From Apiospora phragmitis (taxonomy: Eukaryota; Ascomycota; Sordariomycetes; Amphisphaeriales; Apiosporaceae): DNA of 64,000 bases. Location of the stretch: contig JAQQWL010000002.1 of NCBI GenBank assembly GCA_038363925.1, forward strand, positions 3,720,001 through 3,784,000, given 5' to 3'. Shown here piece by piece: positions 50,101 through 62,649 of this stretch. Made by a program: the position numbers and the translations under genes. How positions within the stretch are numbered: position 1 is the first letter of the stretch; each line of letters opens with the position of its first letter. The notes under the pieces are model-generated. The model saw only the letters and a list, made by a program, of their open reading frames with translations, was not told where the DNA came from and searched no databases.

Positions 50101-53100
50101 TTCAAGGCGAAACGGACGATCGGTTTCGATTCACTCACGACCGGTACATCCAGGCCGCTTCTTGTCTGCGCGAGTGCAATAAGAGCAACATGCATTTCCA
50201 TATTGCCCAGACCTTGATGAAGGAGTCGTTATATTCCGGCATAAGGTCGCGGGACAGCACCGCATCACACATATGTGAAGCACTGTCCGAAATTAAGGCC
50301 CGAGTGAAGTCTCGAAAACCATACAGGAAATATTTGATTGAACGCGCGTCGGTTGCAGTTGAGAATGGCGCTCGGCCAACCGCTGCTAAGTACTTCTCCA
50401 GCGCCATCGAGCTCTTGCAAGAGACAGATCCCTGGGACGAGACCCAAGACGATGTCGAGTACGAGGAGACACTGCAACTGTACCTGCGCGCAGCAGAATG
50501 TTATGTCTATATGGGACAAAACACTACTGCCCATCGCTTCCTGGATACGATTTTTCACTATGCTAGAACTGCAGGGGACAAGGCGTCGGCTTGGCTTATA
50601 CAATCGCGAATCTCGGCTCAGAATGGTGATTCGCACACCGCGCTTAGCATTCTGAAGAGCAGTCTCGAGCAACTACAAGTCGACTTCGACGATGGCCCAA
50701 GCGTGACGTTTGAGTCGCTCGACGCAGAGTTTATGAAACTATCAGCTCAAGTCGCAGCTACGGACCGCATGGCGCTCCTGAATTCGCCCAGCAGTGACCC
50801 CCAGCTTGTGTCAGTTGGGGCCATACTTGCAGACGCCTGCACCGCAGCCTGGTGGAGTGACAGCCTTAGCTTCTATAACCTCACTTTGACGATGCTGCGG
50901 CTACATCTAAATCAGGGCTCATACCCGCAGTCCGCAACCGCCTTCCTATACGTGGCTACCATAGCCTTGACGCGCTTCAACATGGTGGGGTTTGCGGCCG
51001 AGCTGGGCAGCCAAGCCATGGAGCTGCTGGACCGACTGAGAGATCCATTCTCATCGGCGCGTGGTTATATGATATACACTAATCTAGTAGCCCACGTTCG
51101 TATCCCTATCGGCGTTACAGTCAGTCAGTTGGAGCAAGCAATCGAGTTTGCTGCCGCTGCCGGCGACCGGTTATCTGTCATTCTCAGCTTCGGGTATTCT
51201 GCGCAAACCCGGTTGTACGCCAGCGAGAATTATGCAGACCTTGAAGCAATTTGTCAATACTGCTGCGAGGAGATTTCCGGGTGGCATCTAGATACTCGAG
51301 GTGGTCCCATGCTCATATCTGTCAGGCAAACTTGCCGTGCTATGGCAGGTAAAACGCAGACCTCAAAACCCCTCGAGGTAATGTCCGATCCGCAGCACTC
51401 TTCCACAGGCTACAAAGACTGGTTGAGCAGTGCCGCGAGGGATGACGGCAGGTCCTTGCTACTATACGAAGCAAACGAGATCATTCCCATGTATCTATAC
51501 GGGCATTACGAGCAGGCCTGTGAGATCGGACGAAGATGCATTGAGAAGATACAACTCTTATGGTCTGGCCGGAACACTCGGGTTGTACTCTTGTTCTACA
51601 GCCTTTCTCTGACTGGCCTCTTGTTCCAAAAGCTCGGCGACCCACGCAACAAGGCTGAAGACCTGCAAAATGAAGTTCAGGATACCATGGCCTTACTGCA
51701 AGGGTACAACAAACAGATCAAGGACTGGCAGATAGTTTCAGATGTAAACTATCTATCCTGGTCAAGATACATGGATGCCTTGATCGCCGAGCTCTCCCGG
51801 GATCACGGAGAAGCAATGCGCCTGTATGAGACTGGATTGGACCACGCGTCTGAACACAACTTCACGTTTGAAGAAGCTCTGGGGAATTTCCTGATGGCCG
51901 GCTTTTTTATTCGACAGTCCGCCAGGAGATCGGCCCGAGCTGTGTTGAGGGAATCGGTTGGCCTATGGCAACAGTTAGGTGCTATCGGCATTGCACGCCG
52001 TATCGAGGAGGAGCACGCACTGCTTCTTTACGGACCTACGCAAAACATGAGAACTGTCGAGGCCGGTGTGCAGACCGATTTTGCGGGCGACACCGCATCC
52101 GTGGCCTACCCTGAAGACGATGATGTGCAGAGGTCACAGCAGGCTACCATTGCAGAGTCGAGAGAAACCCGGATGGCTGCCTGGCGGGGCTCGGTACAGC
52201 CTGAATCGGGTGTCGGGCTTCCTACACTGGACATGATCGACCTGCACGCAATCCTGATGTCTTCGCAGGTCATCTCATCCGTATTGCAGGTCGATACACT
52301 ACTGAGAACTATGTGCGATGTCATCCTTCAGACTTGCGGTGGATCCGCTACGCAAGCTGCCATTGTTGTGCAGGACGAGGAGGCAGAGGAAGAGGCCTGG
52401 TGTGTTGCCGCCAGTGGCGAGCCTGACAAGGGAGCTGCTGCACATATGCCTCCAAGACCATTAGCAGGCACTTCTCTTGTTGCCGAGAACGTTGTACTCT
52501 ACTGTACACGCTTCCGAGAGGCGGTTTTCATTCCAGATCTCATCAAGGATGAGAGATTTGGCAACGTGAGTGAGATGTGGCTACAAAGAAACCCACTCAG
52601 CAAGGCTGTCATCGCGATCCCCATCTGCCACGGTTCGAAACCCCTGCTCGGTGTTCTATACCTTGAGGGGGAGCCTGGTGCATTCACCGACAGGAATGTG
52701 ACAGTGTTGCAATTGCTAGTCAACCAGATCGGTATCAGCTATTCGAACGCGCTGTCAATGAAAGCGATAGAGAAGGTATCTGCCGAGAACGTTGGCATGG
52801 TCGAGGTCCAAAAGCAGGCTCTTGCACAAGCTTTGGAAGCCGAAACCAAGGCCAAGCATGCCGAAGCGAAAGCACTACGGAACGTCAAAATAGCCGAGGA
52901 GGCTGCCAAGGCCAAGTCAATATTCCTGGCCAACGTTTCTCACGAGTTACGTACACCGCTGAACGGTGTTATCGGCAACTCGGAGCTGCTTGAGACAGCA
53001 ACCTCAACAGAGAACAACTCGAGATGGCCGACTCTATTCGAGTCTCGGCAGACCTACTCCCTCGCCGTCATCAATGACATCCTCGACTTCTCCAAGATTG

Positions 53101-54735
53101 AAGCGGACAAGATGAAACTATACATTGTTGCGTTTCCATCCTGAGGAGATGGTTAAGGAAGTTGTCCGCGCTGCCTCGTACAGTAACCGAGAAAAGACAT
53201 CAAAGAAGAACGTGAAGATCATCCAGGACATTAATCTTCCTCCAATGCTCATATATGGAGATCCCATCCGCCTGCACCAGGTGCTCGGCAACCTGATCTC
53301 GAACAGTCTCAAATTCACGGAAGACGGGGCTGTCACAATCGGGGCAAGAATCGATTCCGAAACGGCCGAGAACGCGACATTGACCTTCTGGGTCCGGGAC
53401 ACCGGCATTGGAATTCCGCGGGAGCAGTTGATCAAGTTGTTTCAGCCATTCAGCCAAGCAGATGCCAGTACAGCTAGAAAGTATGGCGGCAGCGGTCTGG
53501 GTCTCAGCATCTGCAAGTCTTATCGAAACCATGATGAAAGGAAGGATCGAGTTGGAAAGCGAGGAAAATATTGGCACGACAGTCTGGTTCAGCGTCACTT
53601 TCGACAAGGCGAAACCAGAAGTCTCTGCTGGCGATGCACAAACCATCCATATGCCACAGATTATTGACAAGCCTCAGAAAACGGCCAAAAACAGCACGAA
53701 TCCACCCCCCAATCCCTTCATGGACCTAACCCGGATTCCCAAGGATGAGATACGAGTATGCATTGCCGAGGACAACCTCATCAACCAGAGGATAGCCATC
53801 CAATACGTCCGCAAACTGGGCTATACCAAAGTGGATGTTACGAGAACGGTCTCAAGGCGGTGGAGGGCCTACGAGAGCAAGCCAAGTCAGGCAACCCTTA
53901 CCACGTCGTTCTCATGGATGTACAGATGCCTATTTTGGACGGTTACGAAGCCACCAAGCTTCTGCGAAGGGATGACATAGAGATCGTGAGGAAGGTGTTG
54001 GTCATCGCCATGACAGCTTCCGCAATCCAGGGCGATAGAGAAAAGTGTCTGGCGGCTGGGATGAATGATTACCTGGCCAAACCCGTCAAGGCCGATCTGC
54101 TCAGGAGGAAGCTGGATACTTACATCACCGGTCAGGTACTCCCACCATTGGCGCCATCCAGAATTTCACCCATGCCTCCGACACCGCCCCTGATAGAACA
54201 AGCGTCAGGTTCAAATTACTATATGGATAACCAGCCCGCGCCCAGCCCGCCCATCATCTCCACCTCGGACATGAATGGCTCCGCGGTATCTCTGGTGCCA
54301 GCGCAAACAAATCAGTTGGCTCTTCGGCCCGCGCAACCTCCCAGTCAGCCATCCAATGAGAGCATGAACCCCGGCTCCGTGTCCGACTCGAGCTCCATCA
54401 TCGAAACCCCTGGCTCGGCAACACCAGCGCCAACAGCACCAAAAGACGCCAAGCGCCAGCCTCGGAAGCTGACCAAGAGCCGCCACAATAGTGAAGTCAT
54501 AGAGAAGGAGAAGCTGGACAAGCCGGAGAAGCCGGAAAAACCGGATAAGCAGGAGAAACAGGAGAAACCAAAAGCTGTATTGAAGAAGACGCAAAGATCA
54601 AGCGTCACTTCGCTGGAGCAAGCGGCAACTCAGGAAAAGGAGGGCCCGGCGTCTCAAGGTGACGGGCGTCGTACCAGTTTGGCGAGTTTGAGCAGTCTTG
54701 GAAGTCGAAGCTTCTTCTCGAAGGGTGGGAGCTGA
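47146..54735 (+). CDS. Hybrid histidine kinase, group X type (pseudokinase-AAA-TPR-GAF-HK-REC)
   Basis: No intron; 2,529 residues after six corrections. Order: kinase-like domain (~70-400) in which the HRD and DFG motifs are replaced ([17 protein letters not shown]) while [20 protein letters not shown] remains; AAA-type ATPase with P-loop [10 protein letters not shown] (~583-592) and Walker [15 protein letters not shown] (~756); a long helical TPR-like region; GAF (~1700-1870); coiled coil; HisKA with phospho-acceptor His in [12 protein letters not shown] (~1930); HATPase with [22 protein letters not shown] and GGSGLGLSI; receiver with AEDN, acceptor Asp in VLMDVQMP and Lys in LAKPVK; then a Pro/Ser/Lys-rich tail. 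This is the layout of S. pombe Mak2/Mak3 and Candida Chk1, which feed phosphorelays for peroxide and wall stress. Breaks: 49277-49279, 53006, 53059-53061, 53125-53130, 53518-53522 and 53838. Confidence 0.92.
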
Positions 54736-55824
54736 ACAGCATAGACGCAGAGGAGAAGGTTTGTAGGAACTAGGTAGATCCGCATTTTGGGGGGGCTATG
54801 TTATATCACGATGTTACGAAATCTATCACGCGTTTCGAGCGATGCTAGGTTTGAGACGGGTAGTTGCCTTTGCAATTCTGACACGAGGCTAGAACTCTAC
54901 TACTACTACTACCGCTATTACCAGCCGGAGGGAGGGGGTGGGGGACGTTCTGATTCTGATTCTTTGGGGATAGACTGTTGTTCCAAGGGGGGGGTTAGCA
55001 TTGCATATCGTTCGTGTGTGTTTGTGCTTGTGTGTGTGTTCATTGGGTGTTCCTCGGTGTTGCATTTTCAATTACTGCATAGTGACATTTTTGTGCTTAT
55101 TTGGACTTGGGCGGACGAAGAAGGCGGGAATGGGAGAAGAGAGAAGACAGGAGGGAAACGGGAAGAAGGGGGCTTGCTAGAGTCTGACTGACTACGATGT
55201 ATGCGAAGAAGAAGCGAGGCTTTGCGACTACGAGGGGGGAGCGGAAGCGTAGAGAAGCTGCAGTATGTAGATATCTACCGTACGGGCATGAATGCATATG
55301 ACCATGACAGTACAGCGAGCGAGTGAACTCTACAGGCAGCCGGACATCCTATCAAAACTTCTCGTACCGCATCACACTTGTGTATCTATATTAATATAAA
55401 CAGGCACATATATAATCCCTTCCTGTCCTTTCTTTTTACACTTGCCACATTTCTTACAGGCGATGATTCCCTAGAAGTTGCTCAAAGCCACCAATTCGCA
55501 TGAAACACTCGTACGTCCCCGATGATGAATCCAGATCGAGATATATGCAGTGGGCATGCCCAGAAGAAACGAAAGCAGATCGAAAAACTCTGCCCAGGTG
55601 ACAGTCGGCTTGGGAGCGAGGCGCATAGCACCATTGATATACTCCTTGGTGCAATAGCAACCGATAGCCCTCCTCCGGAGTCGGCCACAGGCCAGTTTAT
55701 TCTTAGACACAATAGCAACGGTAGCGTTATATCATTCATACAGCCTGTATTCTCATTCTCGACAAGAGTTCGTTATAGTATGTGTTCTTGCCGCTCGAGT
55801 GGCATATGAATATACATAAATATG

Positions 55825-55860
55825 TATATATATATATATATCTCTCTCTCTCTCTCTCTC
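55825..55860 (+). repeat. Compound TA-TC microsatellite
   Basis: About eight TA units run straight into ten TC units. Likely hypervariable in length. Confidence 0.85.
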
Positions 55861-58800
55861 TTCCTCTCTATCCCCCCATTGGGGGCCACCGTTCCTACAT
55901 GGCCGCGCTGGGCAGACGATATGCAACCACAGAGAAGTTCGTCAACATCTCGATACGCGTATGTTTGTATATACGTATCGCGTATGTAGCCTTGAAAGAG
56001 ACCGTCACGCAACGATATCGGGGGTACGCACGGGCTGAAACGTATCGTAAGATTGCAATATGACAAGTCATCAAGGTCTCGACCGACGCATGCGCCTTCC
56101 AGTCTTCGATTCAGACAATGCAACTCGGGGGCGGTTATATTCCACTGGCGATCACCCCTGTGTTGAGCGCGCGCGTGGAAATACATGGTCTCTTCTCTGC
56201 TCATCTCCAGATGGGGACAGACAGCTTTGCCTGCGGCACGCTATTGAGGGGAAAGACGGCACGGGACGGTAAGCGTAAAACGAGGTCGCATGCCAACCTA
56301 CTTGGGGGTTCCGTATTCCACTTCCGGCCGATCATGCAGCTAGCGTAGCGGCTGATGGGGGTTAAAAGAGGGAAATGAGGTGCTTCTCCCCAATCCAGGA
56401 ACCTGGTCGGTTCACTTACACAAGAGCTCGTCGTCGATATCGCACCCGTTCGAAGGTTGCCAAGGCAAGTCATCCGCTGTCCCGTAATGGAACGGAACCG
56501 CTGTGGTCAGCAACAGAGTATGCACATGCATATGCCATGTATGTTTCGAACAACTCACAAAAGCAGATGGGCATATTGCCCAGTGATAATGTCCGAATCG
56601 GCGCGTGGCTGTCGGCAGTCAAGCAGTCCATTTCGTCATGGCACACCGATGACTCTTTGGTAGGAAGTATAAACAACCGGGGTTCCTGGGCGAGGGTGAG
56701 CTGAAGTGCCAAAAGCAGCCAGGAGGCTGGTCGTCTATCCCCATGGCACTGAACAAGGAATGGAGAGTCGGAGCTGAGTCTTGAGGCCTACGTAGCATTT
56801 TGGCATGGACAAACGGGGGGCGGCGCCACGCACCCAGATCGGGCGTGGCTTGCTTGTGTCAGATCAAGAGGTTGCGCACTTTCTCGAATATCACAATATA
56901 GGTTGAAGGATATTCGCTATTCCTTCTCTAGTTTATCTTCCTCCTTTACGCTCAGCTGCACACCACAAATAAGCAGTGATGCGACTTAAGGCTAAGAGCC
57001 GCATAAGCATCTCCGGGACAAAGTAGAGCGGTACCCTGCGAGGGTTCGTAGAATCGGCCGAGACGGCCCAGGTTAGCTTATGCCCTGGCAGGATAAGTCG
57101 AAAGGACATTCCGAGGTGGACCAGGAAGGGGGTTATCATGGCAGCGTGGGCGGTGCTTATCAGAAAGAAGCAAGCCCTTAGGCTTAGGGCCACATGGGGA
57201 ATGCATCCGAGGGAGTTACTGTAGATTAGTATAGTGGGAAGCCTAACGAGAATAACAGGCGATGAGTTAGTATCATGTCGTGTACTCACTCAGCCTTCAT
57301 CTGAAAGGGATAGTCCACCAGTCATGTACAGCAAGCGTGCATCACCCCCCACAGCCTACCCAGGGACGGAAACGAACCGAGGAGTCATTTCATGGTCCTC
57401 ACTCCCAAACCCGCTCGTTTACCGGCTATAACGCTGGCTGTACGTCTCATTGGTTGTCACGGATGCAGTTAGCGGAGTATCTGAAACGACCATCTCAGCA
57501 TCCAAGTTCCTACTAAAGTCTTACTGCCGCATCAGATCTGCAAGCAATGAAGAAGAAGAAGAAGACGAAGCAGTTGGAAGAGAAAAAGCGAACAGTTGAT
57601 GGCGTGTGGGACTGGGCAATATGATCGATCTGCTTGCCTTAGTGCCACACACCAGCGAGGTTGTTATCGGACGAGTGCCACGGTTTCCCGTCCCAGCCAT
57701 CCAGCATTTGCCCTACAGCGCTACTGAAGCATGGCAGGCTATTGGACGGTTCGCAATGCGCGTGCGGATGCAGCTTCAAGGCTAAAAGTAGGGAGATCAA
57801 ACAGCTGGCTACGACTCTCCATTGGCCGCACCTCATGTGGCGAGTGGTGGCTTGAGTTGCAACGTCGGCCATGAAATGCATCCCGCCATTACATGAGGCC
57901 GTCGTATTGAATATCGTGCTGCCTTTGCCCAAGCTGAAGAAGTTGGCCAGAAGAACCTTAGCCAGGTTGATTCGTCTGGTGCGATAGCTGACAGGTTCTG
58001 TGGGTATTGACAGAGGGTAGAACCTTGTAGTGTATGCATAGTAAAGACGATGGGAGTAATTACCTTCATCTTTCATATCCATGCCGTCATCCACACCAGA
58101 CGATTCTGCTAGAACGGGCTTCCATATGCAATTCTCGGCGGGCTGGAATCGGGCCTTGCATTAGAGTTCGTCGGAAGTCCGTTCTAATAAGGTCAGACTT
58201 GTTTGCCTCACAGCCAGCAGCATCTTTGGGGAAAGATGGCAGTGGTAGAAGGTGCGCCAACGTCACAGCTACATATCCGATTCATCATGTTGCCCAGTGC
58301 CACATGGCCTTTTGCGTGGCTGATGTCCGTCAAAGCCATCAACTCGGTTCATCTGATGTTTACATAGAAGTTAACCCCACACAGCTGGACTCGTTCGCAC
58401 CGTGCCATGTTGCACTAACCATTTGAGCCAGGTGGGTGACAGGGTGGTCTTAGCCGGGGAATCGCAGGAAGACAGCCAGAAAATCCTGAACATGGTGGGC
58501 TTGTGTTTTTCGGGGTGACCCCCGCTTCCTCTTGAGCAGAAGGCAGCTCGCCAGCCGAGCCAGCTTACCCCCCTAGCCCCATCGGGATGGGATGAACGTT
58601 TCAGAGGGCCCATTGAGGTTCCGCCAATTTCTGCATTAGGCAACTCCCCAAGTCGCAGCTGAGCAAGAGAGCCAAGCCACAAGAGAGGGAGTGGCTGAGT
58701 GGTCCGGCACAAAAAGCAAGATATGTACCTAGCCTTGGAGGATATTTGCCAGTATCAGCTAAGGGCGCTGCCTACACCGTACATGCATGCGTGTACGTGG

Positions 58801-59088
58801 CAATAAGTCTACCTGCTCTGAGGGCTGTCGTCTTCGTGCAAAGGGCTGTCAACCCGACATGCTAGTACAAGTGCAGTACGTTGCACCAGACGAATCGAGT
58901 ATCACCAATGATCGGGCTTGTGTTCGAGACGCCGTGATTGGCTCAAAACCGTCCGATCTTCCCTTTTGAGATAGTCCTACATAGGTTAGTCTGGCCAGAG
59001 ACGAACCTACATGTACCTCTGTCTTCTGTTGCATGCTTGTCTTCGTTCGCGTCCAAACCCAGCCGGCAAGAGGCATGGCGTTTTTTGA

Positions 59089-59113
59089 TTTTATTTTATT
59101 TTATTTTATTTTA
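59089..59113 (+). repeat. TTTTA pentanucleotide repeat, five copies
   Basis: Five clean TTTTA/ATTTT units after a T6 run, in non-coding sequence. Confidence 0.85.
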
Positions 59114-60840
59114 GCCAACCTCTTTTCTTTTGACAAGCCCCGAACCCCTTCGTGATTAACATGCCATGCGATAGTGCTCTCAACGTCCGCAGCGCGCTGC
59201 GTGGTGGCTGACCGTGGCACGCGAACTCGTGGCGGAGGAGGGCTGCAATCAAAAAGTAACCTACATCCGTCTCTCCACGCAACACTGCCATGCCGTTATC
59301 CTCACTCTGTGCACCGTGAGTCTTATGAGACCTCGAGGCCTTCTCCCTACACGGCGTCTGACATCAGACGGGTTCGGCGTGTAGATTGAGCCCAGGAGAT
59401 GGTCTTGTATAACGTCCGAGTAGAAGTGCCTTTGACAAGACTCCGGACTGGTTAACCAGTCTTATTCATTGATATCCCTACGGGCCCGAGGTTCTTGGGA
59501 GTGGGCCTGTTTGTTTGTGGTGGGAATATGGCCGTGTAGAGTCGGCATGAGGTGAGGCCTTCACGAAGCCACGGACATTAAGATAACATAGCAACCCAAG
59601 GTAGACAGCGAGGCCCGAAGCACGCATACAATGCAAGGAACAATTTCATGTCTGCAATGGCGCAATCAAGCATCATCCGCCAGGTAATTTGGCTTTTGGT
59701 TGAAAGCAATCACGATGTGCTAGGTACCGGGATACATCCATTCATTTGCCCTCTCCAGCCCGGATCCTTGAAGGTCATGTACGTAGCACAACCGGCTCGT
59801 ATCAATGTCGTAAACGCACGTGAACCTTAAAGACATGAGTCAAAGAGGACGCGAGCCAGTTGCACGATTCTGTGTTTCATCCGACCTGCGAGGGCATTGT
59901 CAGTTTCTGGAAGGCCAATCAACACCATTTTATTGCCTGCTGGTAAAATATCGCAGCTGGCACGAATTCGTTGCCAGTGCAGTCTAGCGCGAAGCTTGGA
60001 ATGGGGAAGGTCTTTGCCTTTTTGGTGGCCGTGATTAGTTGGTCCAGAGCGGGACGGACGTTAGCAACGTGTCGCAGATTGAGCCTCAATGCGACGGTAG
60101 GATGTGTTCTAGAGCTCCGGGCTAGCTCTGGGCTCGGCTCGCTCTGGGCTCTGGAAATTGGACCTGACAAGTGGACTTCTTCCTTTTTGCCCACTTGCTG
60201 CCCCTTTCGTATCAATTAGGGTCTTGCTGCTTGCTGCTTGCTGGCTTGCGCGCATATAATCCAATTTGATCAATGCAAAATACTATGTACGGCTACGAAG
60301 TACCCCCCCAGCACAGGTCTGGCCGGCCTCTCTGTTGCCAGCATCCATCCAGAGCCCCTCCTTGCCCCTCATCCGTAGCAGCAGGAAAAGAAAAGAGCGA
60401 TAGGTAGCGCGTCATTCTTCCTTCTCAACGACGAAGAAATTTCCCGGAATGGTTTTCTGTTACTACTACATCCTGCACAGCTGATCATCCTAACCCTGTT
60501 TTTTATACTATATTCCTTGCCTGCATACGTGTGTACTTTGCTGTACTGTACTGCACGCTGCCTGTACCACCACCCCCCTGCCGCGGAATTCCGACTGCTG
60601 TCTGGTGGCTTCTGGCATGGAATCGCGAGCTCGGCCACCCTTGTAGTGTGAAAAAGACAGAGAGGCAGGCTGGCAGGGGTCGTTCCTGGTAAAACACCCG
60701 CCCTCTGAGTTGCACTGGGGTTGACGGCCTATAAGTGCCGAGCTATTACTACTGCCCAGGTCCTTCATTATTACCCCAATCCTGGTCGGCCTGTATAGAG
60801 CTTAGCCAAGCTCTCAATCTGGCACAGCTCACCTTGTCGT

Positions 60841-60858
60841 TGCTGCTGCTGCTGCTGC
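60841..60858 (+). repeat. TGC trinucleotide repeat, six copies
   Basis: (TGC)6 in non-coding sequence; no flanking open frame suggests it encodes a Cys, Ala or Leu run. Confidence 0.8.
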
Positions 60859-62649
60859 ACCCAGCGCTGGACGAGACTGGACAAGAAGGGATACACACGT
60901 ACTAGCAGCAGGGTTATACGGGGTTGGGAGGCGCATCAGTTGATCGGTCCCGAGCTTGTCTGGCCATACGAAACTTTTGCGTCAACACAGTAAATAAGCT
61001 CCGTCCCATGATTCCCAATCCGGATCTGGAGTTTGGCACCGCGCAGGGCCTACAAGTCTATTCGGACGCTTCCTGAACCTCGTATGTTGCAACCCTGTCG
61101 AGGCCTGCGAGATAAGTTGAACCACGACGTACGCCTCCCGGCACGGGCTGGGCATCTGAAGTGTGCACCATACAGCTGCGAGCTACGAATCAACAATGAA
61201 GTCTCGTTATGTACGTAAACGGGCACGCATGGAGCACCCCGGTAAGTGGCTTCTCGTCTTCGTATAGTTGGTAGCGGTCGACCACAACACACGTTGCCCT
61301 GGGGAAAGACGCGCCGCCAGATCCTCCTTGGGGCCATGTCTGCGCTTCAGAATGATTGCAGAGGTACTTATATGTGTACATGCAGTCTGTACGGACAACA
61401 ACACAAGACGAAAGAAAGAAAGAAAAAAAGACGGTGCTTACATGCAACTCGCGAGCTGCCAGCCCCGCCAAGCGAGCGACCGGTTACGGACACATGCCCA
61501 CGGACTTTGCTTATGTACCCACCATTTACCCTCCACCAAGCCCACTCTCACTGCATATCAACAGTCGGATACAAGTAGTAGATAGGAGGGAGGAGGCGGT
61601 GCAACGAACGAACGGTCTTTCCATCTGTCCTAGCTTCTGGATTTGAGGTATTTCGATTCGGAATTCAACCAAAAAGAGAGGACCGCGGAGCAGAGTGAAG
61701 ACTGATTGATACGTACTAGACATACAATATTGAGGTCTGGGTACTGCAAGTACTGCTGCTTACCTATGTATGTATGTAGGCATCAGACGTTTTCTGGTTC
61801 TTGGAATAGAGAACTACGACTAGACGAGACTAGCCATGCTCTAGCTCACCTCCCACCCAGATCAGATCAATCCCTTGCCTGTCCAACGCAAGCCCCGCCC
61901 ATGTTTGTCCACACGACACATGTAGACGCGTATATTGATGTTGATACCTATTTCCATAGGAACTGTTGGTCGTATGGTTCTTCACGATCAGATATGGTGT
62001 TTTGTTTACTGCAGAGATATAGATATGCCCGATGACTAATGTCGGGCTTGTGCTGTCCCGTCTATTGGTCTGGTATTGGGCTTTTATACCTACCTCTGAA
62101 GAAGACCTCTGTCCTGGGTATACCAAAACACCCCCACATTTATATGTGCGTTCACTTATTTGAGACCAGACTATTTGACCGCTCCCTTCCCGTTACAGTA
62201 GTCTGTCTGTCAGGTCAGTCTCGCTTGACTGGATTTATTTATATCACGATAATGTACTTTGACCAAATCGAAAGGGGGGGGGTGAAGAGACGCGCTCCAT
62301 ACCCATACCTACGCTAGACGCAGGCAAAATACAAGTACATTGGCAAGAGCAGGAGAAACTGGGACCTTCCCACTTTGACGGTCCCAAGGTCGAGCAAGCT
62401 GTGACAATGGGACACAATCAATGGAGAAGAGCAAAGCAGTTTTACATCCCGGAACCCTGGCCAAAACTGCAGGCCATGCCATGCACATATGTAAGTCGAC
62501 CTCACCTTTTTTTCAGGGATGGATGGACTGGATTGACACAGACACACCCCTCCCCAAGTCCCCAATGCCCACACAGCACACATACATACAGAACAAGTTA
62601 TCAACAGCCTTGCCCGTCATTGCAGTGGCGTGCAAAAGCAAAAGCTGCT

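Larger units (their letters stand above)
54736..62649. other. Gene-poor region downstream of the histidine kinase
   Basis: Nearly 8 kb with no recognisable coding sequence. It begins with the kinase 3' UTR (CTA repeats at 54897-54912, GT-rich stretch 55014-55040). The longest frames (55635-56204 minus, 57639-58094 minus, 59919-60215 minus) have no nameable domain. Several microsatellites are listed separately. Confidence 0.45.

Noticed and set aside
58690..58760. tRNA-like A box (GTGGCTGAGTGGTC)
   Set aside because: Resembles the D-arm of a serine or leucine tRNA, but no B box, anticodon arm or matching acceptor stem follows.
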